DNA of 64,000 nt. Source: Planctomycetota bacterium (GTDB lineage Bacteria > Planctomycetota > PUPC01 > DSUN01). Below the pieces are notes generated by a model. It ran no database searches. It was not told where the DNA came from and was given only the letters and a program-made list of their open reading frames with translations. Position 1 is the stretch's first letter. Each line of letters opens with the position of its first letter. This document shows positions 32,522 through 40,800 of this stretch, one piece after another. Both the position numbers and the translations under genes were made by a program. Where the stretch lies: assembly GCA_035384565.1 (NCBI GenBank), contig DAOOIT010000006.1, positions 70,584 to 134,583 of the forward strand, written 5' to 3'.

Positions 32522-34000
32522 TCACTTCCGCGGCTTGACGACGACGAAGTGCTTCGAGCCGTCGCGCTTGCGGACGAGCATGAGGATGGACTTGGAGGCA
32601 TCGGCGCCCGCGAGGGCCTTGTTGAACGAGGCCACGCTGTCGGTGGGCTGTTGTGCCACCTCCTGGATGATATCGCCCTCCACGATGGGCGCGGGCTTCG
32701 CCGCCGCGGCGGGGCCGGCGGCATCCACCTGGGTCACCACGACGCCCTTCTCGCCCTTGGCATTGAGCTGCTCGGCCAGCTCGGGCGTGAGGTCCTGCAC
32801 GGTGAGGCCAAGCTGGCGGTTGAGCGCGCCCCGGGTGCCGGCTTGTGCCACGTTTTCCGGCTGCTCGGTCAGCGTGACCTTCAGCGTCAGCGTCTCCTTG
32901 CCGCGAAGGACCTTCACGGGCACCGTGGCGCCGACCTTGGCTCTGGCGACCAGCTCGCGGAACTTCTCGCCATCCGTGATCTTGGTGCCGTCGAATTCGA
33001 GGAGGATATCGCCCTCCTTCACGCCCGCCTTATCGGCGGGGTCGCCGGGCACCACCTGGTTCACCTGCACGCCGTGGTCAATCTTGAGGAGCTCGGCGGC
33101 CTCCTTGGGCAGGGGGCTGAAGACGATGCCGAGCCAGGCGCGGGTGACCTTGCCCTTCTCGAGGAGTTCCTGCATCACCGTCTTGGCCATGTTGATGGGG
33201 ATGGCGAGCCCGACGCCCGAGAAGACGCCGCTGGGGGTGACGATCATCGTGTTGATGCCGATGACCTCGCCCTGAAGGTTGATGAGCGGGCCGCCCGAGT
33301 TGCCGGGGTTGATGGCGGCGTCGGTCTGGATGTAGTTCTCATACTTGTCGCGCTGGAAGCCGCGGCGTCCCTTGGCGCTGATGTGGCCGATGGTGACGGT
33401 CTGCTCGAGGCCGAAGGGGCTGCCGATGGCCATGCACATCTCGCCGGGCTGCACGATCTCGGAATTGCCCAGCTTGGCCACCGGCAGGTCAGAGCCGGTG
33501 ATCTCGAGCGTGGCGATGTCGGTCTTGGGGTCCGAGCCCCGGAGCTTCGCGTCGAACTCGCGGCCGTCGCTCAGCTTCACCTTCAACTCGTCCTGGCCGC
33601 TGGCCACGTGCGAATTGGTGAGGATGATGCCGGTCTTGCCCTCGACCTGCACGATGACGCCGGAGCCTTGGCCGGGCCGGCGGAACTCCCGCGGGCCGCC
33701 CTGGAACTCACGGGGCATGTCGGGGAAGAAGAAGCGGAAGGGGTCGAACTCGGGGTGCTCGCTCATGCGGACGATCTTGGTCGTGTAGACGGTGACCACG
33801 GCGGGCCTCACACGGGCCGCCAGGGCCGCCAGGGCCTGCGACTGGCGCTCCAGGGCCTCCAGCTCCTTGTTCACTTCGGCATCCGTGAGGCGTGGGGCCG
33901 CGGGCAGGTTCTGCACCCAGTCGAGCGACACCGAGATCCCAAGACCCACCACGACGCCCATCATCAGGGCAATCAACGCACTCGTACGCGATCTGACCAT
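32522..34000 (-). CDS. HtrA/DegP-type (Do) serine protease with two PDZ domains
   Basis: Envelope protease/chaperone that degrades misfolded proteins. 492 residues: an N-terminal membrane helix or uncleaved signal (IALMMGVVVGLGISVSL), trypsin-like domain with the catalytic triad H131 (LTNSHVASG), D161 (KTDIATLEI) and S235 (NPGNSGGPLI), then PDZ1 (about 275-365, GVQVNQVVPGDPADKAGVKE) and PDZ2 (about 395-485). All catalytic residues are present, so it should be active. It follows its inactive paralogue after 67 bases and is probably transcribed with it from further upstream. Confidence 0.95.
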   Translation of the reverse strand: MVRSRTSALIALMMGVVVGLGISVSLDWVQNLPAAPRLTDAEVNKELEALERQSQALAALAARVRPAVVTVYTTKIVRMSEHPEFDPFRFFFPDMPREFQGGPREFRRPGQGSGVIVQVEGKTGIILTNSHVASGQDELKVKLSDGREFDAKLRGSDPKTDIATLEITGSDLPVAKLGNSEIVQPGEMCMAIGSPFGLEQTVTIGHISAKGRRGFQRDKYENYIQTDAAINPGNSGGPLINLQGEVIGINTMIVTPSGVFSGVGLAIPINMAKTVMQELLEKGKVTRAWLGIVFSPLPKEAAELLKIDHGVQVNQVVPGDPADKAGVKEGDILLEFDGTKITDGEKFRELVARAKVGATVPVKVLRGKETLTLKVTLTEQPENVAQAGTRGALNRQLGLTVQDLTPELAEQLNAKGEKGVVVTQVDAAGPAAAAKPAPIVEGDIIQEVAQQPTDSVASFNKALAGADASKSILMLVRKRDGSKHFVVVKPRK

Positions 34001-34067
34001 CGGACTTCTCCTCCTTCAACTTGGTTGCCGGAAAAGCGACTGTTCTGCTCTGACAGGCGCGCGCCCG

Positions 34068-35552
34068 TCAGGGAGCGATGTCCAGCACCACATAGTGTGC
34101 TCCCTCCTTGCCTCGCACGAGGGCAAGGAGAGTCTTCTCGTTGGCCTTGCGGGCGGCTTCGATGGCCGCGCGGGCCTCTTCCACGGTGGCGACGGGCCGG
34201 CGCGAGACCTCCTTGAGCAGGTCGCCGCGCGAGATGGGGGCCGGCCGCGCCTTGGCCGCGGGGCTGCCCGGCTCCACGTCAGTCACCAGCAGCCCCCTGT
34301 CGCCCTCGAAGCCGAATTGGGCGGCCAGGTCGGGCGTCAGCGGCTGGAGCGAGAGGCCGATGTCGAGTTTCTCGCCGCCCTGGGGCAGGGGAACGGGTTC
34401 CGCGCGGCCGCCGCCCTCGGCTCCCTGCTCGCCGAGGGTCACCTCAAGCACCATCTCCTTTCCGGCGCGCAGGAGCTTGAGCGGCACCTTTTCGCCAGGC
34501 TTGCGGCCGCTCACCATCGCTCGGAAGGCACCAACGTCCGCCACCTTGCGGCCGCCGAACTCCAGAATCACGTCGCCCGCCCGGACGCCGGCCCTGGCGG
34601 CGGGTTGACCGTCCATCGCCTGGGCCACCTGGATGCCGCCCTCGATCTTCAGTTGCGCCCGCGCCTCGGGGTCCAGTGGCGCAAGCATGATGCCGAGCCA
34701 GCCGCGTCGCACCTTGCCGTCCTTTGCGAGCGCCTGCAACGTGGCTTGCGCTGTGTCGATCGGCAGCACGGCAGCCAGGTCTCTGCCGGGGCCTCTACGC
34801 GGGGGCGCGGCGATGCCGACGACCTCGCCATCGAGGTTCACCAGAGGGGCGCCCGCCATGCCGTCCCCGAGGGTGAGGTCGGCCTGGAAAACCTCCGTGC
34901 CGGCCATCTCCCCCTCGCCCGGATGGCGTTTCGTGCTAACGATGCCGATGGTGAGAGCCTCGTTTGCGGCGGGGCCGCCGAGCGCGAGCACCCAGTCGCC
35001 CGCCTGGACAGCCTCGGGCTTGCCCACCTTGACGGCGGGGAGCTTGGCATCTCGGACCTCAAGGCAGGCCAGACCTGTGACGGCATCGGTGCCTACCACC
35101 TTAGCGGCGAGGGTCCGGCCGTCGGCGAGCTTGACCATCACGGCCTGGGCGCCAGCGACAGCGGGATGCGGCGCGAGAATCAGGCCCCGTTCGCCCTCGA
35201 CCTGGAGGATCAGCCCCGTGGCGCCGCCCGGCTCGGGGCGCGGCTGGACGATGAAGGGCAGGTTCTCGGGGTCGAAGGGGAACACGCGCGGCTGGCCCTC
35301 GCGCGGGGGCCAGTGGAACTCGAACCGTCGCTCTCCGGGAGCGCCAGGGCGCCGCTGCCCGAAAGGCCAGTTCGGCATGTCGAAGGGGGCGCCTTCGCGT
35401 TGCCCCTGAGGCTCGATGCTCACCACGGCCGGCCGAATAGCACTTGCCGCGGCCCGGATAGCCTCGGCGGTCGGGCGGTCAGCCGCCTGCGACGTACTCC
35501 AGCCGAGCAGGACACACGCGGCGGCGAGAAGCAAGGCCAGATGTCTGAACAT
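34068..35552 (-). CDS. HtrA-like protein with all three catalytic residues lost (pseudoprotease)
   Basis: 494 residues with the same layout as its downstream neighbour: signal peptide (LALLLAAACVLLGWSTSQAA), protease-like domain and two PDZ domains (GGIQVAQAMDGQPAARAGVR, DRGLLVTDVEPGSPAAKARP). Aligned by eye, the His position reads ILAPHPAVAG (Pro for His), the Asp position VTGLACLEV (Gly for Asp), and the Ser position DGMAGAPLVN (no Ser). The fold strands around these are kept (VMVKLADGRTL, LVNLDGEVVGIA). It is therefore probably a non-catalytic adaptor, chaperone or regulator of the active HtrA. The ATG at 35552 has GGAGG 8 bases upstream. First gene of the pair. Confidence 0.88.
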   Translation of the reverse strand: MFRHLALLLAAACVLLGWSTSQAADRPTAEAIRAAASAIRPAVVSIEPQGQREGAPFDMPNWPFGQRRPGAPGERRFEFHWPPREGQPRVFPFDPENLPFIVQPRPEPGGATGLILQVEGERGLILAPHPAVAGAQAVMVKLADGRTLAAKVVGTDAVTGLACLEVRDAKLPAVKVGKPEAVQAGDWVLALGGPAANEALTIGIVSTKRHPGEGEMAGTEVFQADLTLGDGMAGAPLVNLDGEVVGIAAPPRRGPGRDLAAVLPIDTAQATLQALAKDGKVRRGWLGIMLAPLDPEARAQLKIEGGIQVAQAMDGQPAARAGVRAGDVILEFGGRKVADVGAFRAMVSGRKPGEKVPLKLLRAGKEMVLEVTLGEQGAEGGGRAEPVPLPQGGEKLDIGLSLQPLTPDLAAQFGFEGDRGLLVTDVEPGSPAAKARPAPISRGDLLKEVSRRPVATVEEARAAIEAARKANEKTLLALVRGKEGAHYVVLDIAP

Positions 35553-35600
35553 CCCCGTATCCTCCAATCACGACAAGATACAAGGCGCCTTGCCGTTCCA

Positions 35601-35618
35601 GAGCCCCTTGTGGGGCTC
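35601..35618. repeat. Short hairpin GAGCCCC/GGGGCTC
   Basis: A 7-bp perfect stem with a 4-base loop lies between the GH57 gene end (35685) and the start of the HtrA-like gene (35552). It may end the GH57 transcript or be a small dispersed repeat. Confidence 0.4.
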
Positions 35619-35684
35619 CCGTCCACACATCGCACATCGTCATAGTCGCATGTCCTGGCGTCGTGCTTCAGGCGTTACAACGTG

Positions 35685-37415
35685 TTACAATCTGAGACGC
35701 CAGGCGTCCAGATCGAGGTCCGGAAACACCGCGTCCCGCTGCTGAAGCTGCTCGAGGAACGCCCGATCCGCGTCCGCCAGCACGCCCTGGACGGCATAGC
35801 GCTCGATGAGGGCCATCAAGCGCTTGAGGTCGTTGTAGTGGACCGATACGCGGTTCTCGGCGTAGTCGCGCGCCGACCAGGTGCTGATGAGGAACTGCCA
35901 GTCGGAACTCTCGAGCAGCAGCAGTTCACGGCCCGCCTGCTTGAGGAGCTCGGTCATCGTGCCGTCCGAACTGCCCTTGTGGGCGGCGAGCAGGGCGAGG
36001 AACTTCTCCTCGCACTCGTAGATGTGGCGCCAGGTCCACTCCGTCCATTGATTGAGCCAAATCCAGTGGAAGCCGCCCTGCCCCCAGGAGCCCTCGGGCA
36101 GGCTCACCACACCCGCCGGCGGCTGGCTGGCGACGTATTCGCTGCAGGTGACGGGGCGCACCTGGCCCGCCCTGTGCAGGCGCCGAATCACCTTCTCGAC
36201 CCAGCGCGGCCCCTCGAACCACCAGTGGCCGAGCAACTCGGCGTCGAACGGCGCGCACACAACCCCTTGCCCTTTCTCGACTAACGTATCCTCATCCAGA
36301 ATTCGCTCGACCAAGCCCGCGAAGTGGTCGGCGTGGGACCCTAGCCGGTCCTCGATGGGCGCGGGGTCGTACTCCTGCTTCTCGCCCAAGTCGGCCTTGC
36401 AGTCGGTGACCCGCCAGTACCGATGGCCGCCGGGATAGTGCTTCTTATGGAAGTCGAGGTAGGAGCCATCGCCCGGATAGCCGTGCTCGCCGCTCCACAC
36501 CTGTAGGGCCGAGCGCGGGTCGCGCACGAAGACCACCGTGCTCCGCTTGGCCGACGGGTCGGGGCAGACGACGTAAGTTCTGTGCGGCGAACGCTCTGCG
36601 TCCTCTGCCCGTTCGGCGTACTGCTCGCTGAACTGCCCCCACAGGCGCTTGAGGGCCTCGAAGCGGTCCATGTAGACGCCCACCGGCTTGCCACCCTTGA
36701 GCAGGTGGGAGTCCACGATGAAGAAACGGATGCCTGCATCATGGAGCACCTCCTCGACTCCCGGGCGCTCGACGGCTGGCGTGGTGCCCTCCTTGTCGAG
36801 TGGCGAGCGCCACGCATAGCTGGGGCGGTAGGCGCACTCGGGCAGCCAGATGCCGCGCGGGTGGCGTCCGAAGTGCCTGCGATACGTCGCAACTGCCGTC
36901 CGCACCTGGGCTTGCACACACTCGTCGCGGCCCAGTAGCGGCAGATAGCCATGCGTAGCGCAGCACGTGATCACCTCGATGTGCCCAGCGTCCTGGAGCC
37001 TTCGGAACGCGCCCACCAGGTCGCGGCCATAGCGCTCCACGAAGTCGCGCCGGATCCCCTCGAAGTGGTTGCGCCACATCGCGGCCAGGCTCTCGAGGTG
37101 GGCGCGGCCCGTGGCGCGGAACTCCCTCTCGTTGTCGGCGGCGAACTTCACCCGCTGCTCGCAGTAGCCCATGAACTCGTCCTTGAACCCCTCGTCCGCA
37201 AGCATCTCGCACAGCACGGGCGTGATGTTGAGCGTGACTTTGGGCGAGATGCCCTCGCCGGCCAGCCGCTCGAAGGCGTTCAGCAGCGGGATATAGCACT
37301 CCGCCGCCGCCTCGTTCAGCCAGTCGGTGCCGTGCGGCCACACCCCGTGGCTCAACACGTACGGCAGGTGCGCGTGCAGCACCAGGGCGAAACTCCCCAT
37401 CGGTTTCTCTGCCAT
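35685..37415 (-). CDS. Glycoside hydrolase family 57, probable 1,4-alpha-glucan branching enzyme
   Basis: Cytoplasmic alpha-glucan enzyme of 576 residues. The GH57 (beta/alpha)7 barrel starts with SFALVLHAHLPYVLSHGVWP. The likely nucleophile is E193 in GIWLPECAYRP, and the acid Asp is in CAPFDAELLGHWWFEGP (about 395). C-terminal helices with a DUF1957-type tail follow (LMKQ-like repeat region SDWQFLISTWSARDYAENRV). Size and motifs match the branching enzymes of Thermotoga/Thermus type rather than the 4-alpha-glucanotransferases. It has a strong extended -10 promoter upstream and looks monocistronic. Role: glycogen-like storage polymer, by family. Confidence 0.88.
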   Translation of the reverse strand: MAEKPMGSFALVLHAHLPYVLSHGVWPHGTDWLNEAAAECYIPLLNAFERLAGEGISPKVTLNITPVLCEMLADEGFKDEFMGYCEQRVKFAADNEREFRATGRAHLESLAAMWRNHFEGIRRDFVERYGRDLVGAFRRLQDAGHIEVITCCATHGYLPLLGRDECVQAQVRTAVATYRRHFGRHPRGIWLPECAYRPSYAWRSPLDKEGTTPAVERPGVEEVLHDAGIRFFIVDSHLLKGGKPVGVYMDRFEALKRLWGQFSEQYAERAEDAERSPHRTYVVCPDPSAKRSTVVFVRDPRSALQVWSGEHGYPGDGSYLDFHKKHYPGGHRYWRVTDCKADLGEKQEYDPAPIEDRLGSHADHFAGLVERILDEDTLVEKGQGVVCAPFDAELLGHWWFEGPRWVEKVIRRLHRAGQVRPVTCSEYVASQPPAGVVSLPEGSWGQGGFHWIWLNQWTEWTWRHIYECEEKFLALLAAHKGSSDGTMTELLKQAGRELLLLESSDWQFLISTWSARDYAENRVSVHYNDLKRLMALIERYAVQGVLADADRAFLEQLQQRDAVFPDLDLDAWRLRL

Positions 37416-37467
37416 CGGCTACGCATCCTTTCGCATAGGCCCTTTGACCCTCTGTCAGACCGCTCCG

Positions 37468-37497
37468 ATTATACCAGAAGCGCGGTCCCGCGCGAAA
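37468..37497 (-). promoter_or_regulatory. Extended -10 promoter of the GH57 gene
   Basis: Minus strand: TGG-TATAAT with the -10 at 37473-37468; a weak -35 (TTTCGC or TTCGCG) lies 17-18 bases upstream. The gene starts 53 bases downstream at 37415. Confidence 0.5.
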
Positions 37498-37540
37498 CGT
37501 CTTCCACGGCCCCGCGCGGGGCCTCGTGCGGGCAGCAGGC

Positions 37541-37582
37541 GCGCCATACTTGCTCATCGCGCTGGGTGAGCAAGTATGGCGC
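37541..37582. repeat. Dispersed palindromic repeat, pair 1
   Basis: GCGCCATACTTGCTCA (37541-37556) and its exact complement (37567-37582), 16-bp arms, 10-base loop. The core 13-mer also occurs in pair 2 and as a solo arm at 5173-5185. Confidence 0.75.
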
Positions 37583-37616
37583 TTTGGCGATTCATGGCCG
37601 TCCATGCCCATTCTCG

Positions 37617-37660
37617 CCATACTTGCTCACTTTCCCCCACCCAAGATTGAGCAAGTATGG
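37617..37660. repeat. Dispersed palindromic repeat, pair 2
   Basis: CCATACTTGCTCA (37617-37629) and its complement (37648-37660), 18-base loop, 35 bases after pair 1. Both pairs lie in the gene-free stretch 37498-37786, which holds nothing else that I can identify. Confidence 0.75.
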
Positions 37661-37786
37661 GCGCCATGTTGCGGGAATCCCACATGAGCGCCACACCCCT
37701 TTCGCCTTCAGCGGGCATCCCTCTCGAACGCTGCAATGAGTTCAGGCCGAAAGAGTGCCCTCGGTGTCCGAAGACCCCGCCGCGTG

Positions 37787-37815
37787 TTGACATGGGAACC
37801 GCCTCCGGCTACCAT
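37787..37815 (+). promoter_or_regulatory. Promoter of the kinase-propeller gene
   Basis: Perfect TTGACA (37787-37792), 17 bases, TACCAT (37810-37815). Transcription would begin near 37822, which rules out translation from the earlier in-frame ATG at 37736 and supports the GTG at 37871. Confidence 0.55.
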
Positions 37816-37870
37816 TGCCGCCAGCGTGCGGCACGGTTCCACCTCCGCCCGACCGCTGAGAGAGCGGCCC

Positions 37871-40800
37871 GTGGCCAAGCACCCCGCCAAGTGCCCCAAG
37901 TGCAAGACGCGGCTCGAGTACGAGTCGGCCGTGGACGGGCAAGTCGTCTGCCCTGGCTGCAAGGCAGTGCTCACCGCGCCCGGCAAGGGCCGCCGCGCCG
38001 ACCCACTCCTCGGCCAGGCCCTCGGCGAGTTCGAGATTCTGGAACTCATCGGCCGCGGCGGCATGGGCGCCGTCTACAAGGGCCGCCAGCCGTCGCTCGA
38101 CCGCTTCGTGGCCATCAAGGTGCTGCCGCAGCGGTTCGCCGAGGACGCGAGCTTCCTCGAGCGCTTCCACCGCGAGGCCCGCGCCGCCGCCGCCATCAGC
38201 CATCCCAACATCATCGAGGTGTATGCCGTCGGACAAGACAAAGGCCACGAGTTCATCGCGATGGAATTCGTGGACGGCGATTCCCTCGCCGGTCTCCTCA
38301 AACGCGAGGGCCGCCTGCCGCCAGAGCGGGCGCTGGAGATCATGCGCGACGTTGCCTCGGCCCTCGCCGACGCCCACGCCAAGGGCATCGTGCACCGCGA
38401 CATCAAGCCCGCCAACATCCTGCTCACCGCGCGCGGGCGCGTCAAGGTGGCCGACTTCGGCCTCGCCAAGCGCGCGGGCGTGGACATCAGCGTCACCCAC
38501 ACCGGCGCCAGCCTCGGCACCCCGCTCTACATGGCCCCCGAGATCGCCCGCGGCGAGTTGGACAACCCCAGCTCGGACCTCTACGCCTTGGGCGCCACCT
38601 TCTACCAGGCCATCTCGGGGCGGCCACCCTTCGACGGCGCCACGCCGGCTGAGCTGATCGTCAAGCACGTCAACAACCCCGTGCCACCTCTTCAGAGCCT
38701 CGCGCCCGAGTGTCCCCCGGCTCTCTGCCGAATCATCCACCTCCTGTTGAGCAAGAACCCCGCCCACCGTCACTCGAGCGCCGACAAGCTCGTGGAAGCC
38801 CTCGACAAGGTTGGAGCCCGCCTGGCGGGCGGAGCTGGGGGCGGGGCCTCCGTGCCCCGCGTGTCCGGACCTGTGGGCGGGGCCTCCGCGCCCCGCGTCT
38901 CCGGACCTGTGGGCGGGGCGTCTCTGCCCCGCGTCTCCGATGCCACACGCACCTTGCCTGGCTCTGTGGCGCCGCCGCCCGCGCCCATGCCGCACAGCCG
39001 CCGTGTGGGCGGCGTGTCCTCACGCCGTGTCTTCCTCTTCGGCGGCATCGCCGCGGCCGTTCTCCTCGCCGTCGTGGTCTTCATCGCCCTTCCCGGCCCC
39101 GCTTCCCAATCCACAATCCGCAATCCGAAGTCGCCAGTTCCCCCTTCCGCAACCCCCGGCACCCAACACCCGACACCTTCTTCCTCCGCCTTCGAGAGCC
39201 ACGCCGCCCTGTGCCTCCAGTACGCCCGCACCTGCGTCGAGCGCAAGGACTGGGCCAAGGCCAAGGAGTACCTCGACGAGCTCGCCGACAAGTACGCCGC
39301 CACCCGCGTCGCCGCCGACAACAAGTCCGCCATCGCCGCTCTCCGCTCCCAAGCCGAGGCCGTCCTCAAGCCCACCCCAATGGCCAAGGTCGGACCGAAG
39401 GTGGCGCCTGAGGTCGAGCCGAAGGGCAAGTTGGCTCAGGAGTGGACCGCGCTCGCTAACGGCTGGCGCGTGGGCAAGCCCGTGAATCTCGGGCCGGTGG
39501 TGAACAGCGCCAACATAGACAATGATCCGTGCATATCAGCGGACGGCCGCACGCTCCTCTTCTCCTCGAACCGCCAGGGTTGGGGCGGGGTCTGGATGTG
39601 CCGACGAGGCGGCATCACGGAGGACTGGGCGCCTCCCGTCAAGCTCGGTCCGCCGATGAGCACAGGAACCGATGTGTCGCCTCATCTGTCGGCGGATGGC
39701 TTGACGCTCCTCTTCGCCTCCGAGCGGCCGGGCGGGCAGGGCGAGCGGGACCTTTGGTCGAGCACACGGCGAACGCCCGACGAACCGTGGGGCCCGCCGG
39801 TGAACCTCGGTTCCAGAGTCAACAGCTCGGGTAGCGACATAACGCCTGCCCTCTCCGCGGATGGCTTGACCCTGCTTTTCAGCTCTGACCGCCCCGGCGG
39901 GCAGGGCGGCTTCGACCTCTGGATCTGCACCCGGAACACCCCCGCCGCCCCGTGGAGTTCACCGGCCAACCTGGGCTCCATCGTGAACAGGAGCCAAGGC
40001 GATGCGGCCCCTGACCTCTCAAGCGACGGGTTGACTCTGTTCTTCCAATCAGGCCGCCCCGGGGGCCAGGGCGGCATGGACCTCTGGATGTGCACCCGCC
40101 GCAGTCTGACAGAGCCATTCGGCGAGGCGGTCAACCTGGGCGCCGGGGTGAACTGCGCGTCCACTGACAGCACCCCGAGCATCTCGGCCGACGGCCGCAC
40201 GCTCTACTTCGCCTCGGACCGTCCCGGTGGGTCTGGCGGCGCAGACGTCTATCGTGTGTCCCTCCTCCGACCCGAACCACCCGCCGACGAGTGGACCACG
40301 CTCGCCAACGGCTGGCGCGTAGGCAAGCCTGTGAACCTCGGGCCGGTCGTGAACAGCGCCGGCACGCTCCACTGCGGGCCAACCGTCTCCACCGATGGCC
40401 TCACGCTGCTGTTCGCAGCGCACAAAGGGTCGTTCGACCTGTGGATGAGTTCGCGCCGCAGCACTCGCGAGGAGTGGGGGGCGCCCGCCACCCTCGGGCC
40501 GCCCGTGAACGGCCCCGGCGAGGCCCGTGACCCCTGCTTGTCGAGCGACGGGCTCACGTTGCTCTTCGCCTCCGGCCGGCCAGGAGGGCAAGGGCAGAGC
40601 GACCTGTGGATGAGCGTGCGGCGCAGGCCCGACGATCCCTGGGAGCCGCCGACGAACCTGGGACCAACCGTCAACAGCGTCCACCATGACAGCCAGCCGT
40701 GCCTCTCGTCCGACGGGTTGACCCTGCTCTACTGCTCGTCCCGTCCGAGTGGTGCGGGTGGGAAGGACTTGTGGATGTGCACTCGCGCCGCGGCGGCCGC

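Noticed and set aside
35673..35693. Direct repeat GTTACAA-N3-GTTACAA as an operator
   Set aside because: It overlaps the stop of the GH57 gene, no start is near on a suitable strand, and the repeat is too short to support a claim.
37736..37870. Upstream start for the kinase gene at 37736
   Set aside because: The extension is Arg-rich with no domain, and the TTGACA-17-TACCAT promoter lies inside it, so the transcript would begin after that ATG.
38840..38947. Possible CRISPR-like repeat (36-bp units)
   Set aside because: The units are directly adjacent with no spacers, in frame inside the kinase gene, and no cas gene is present.
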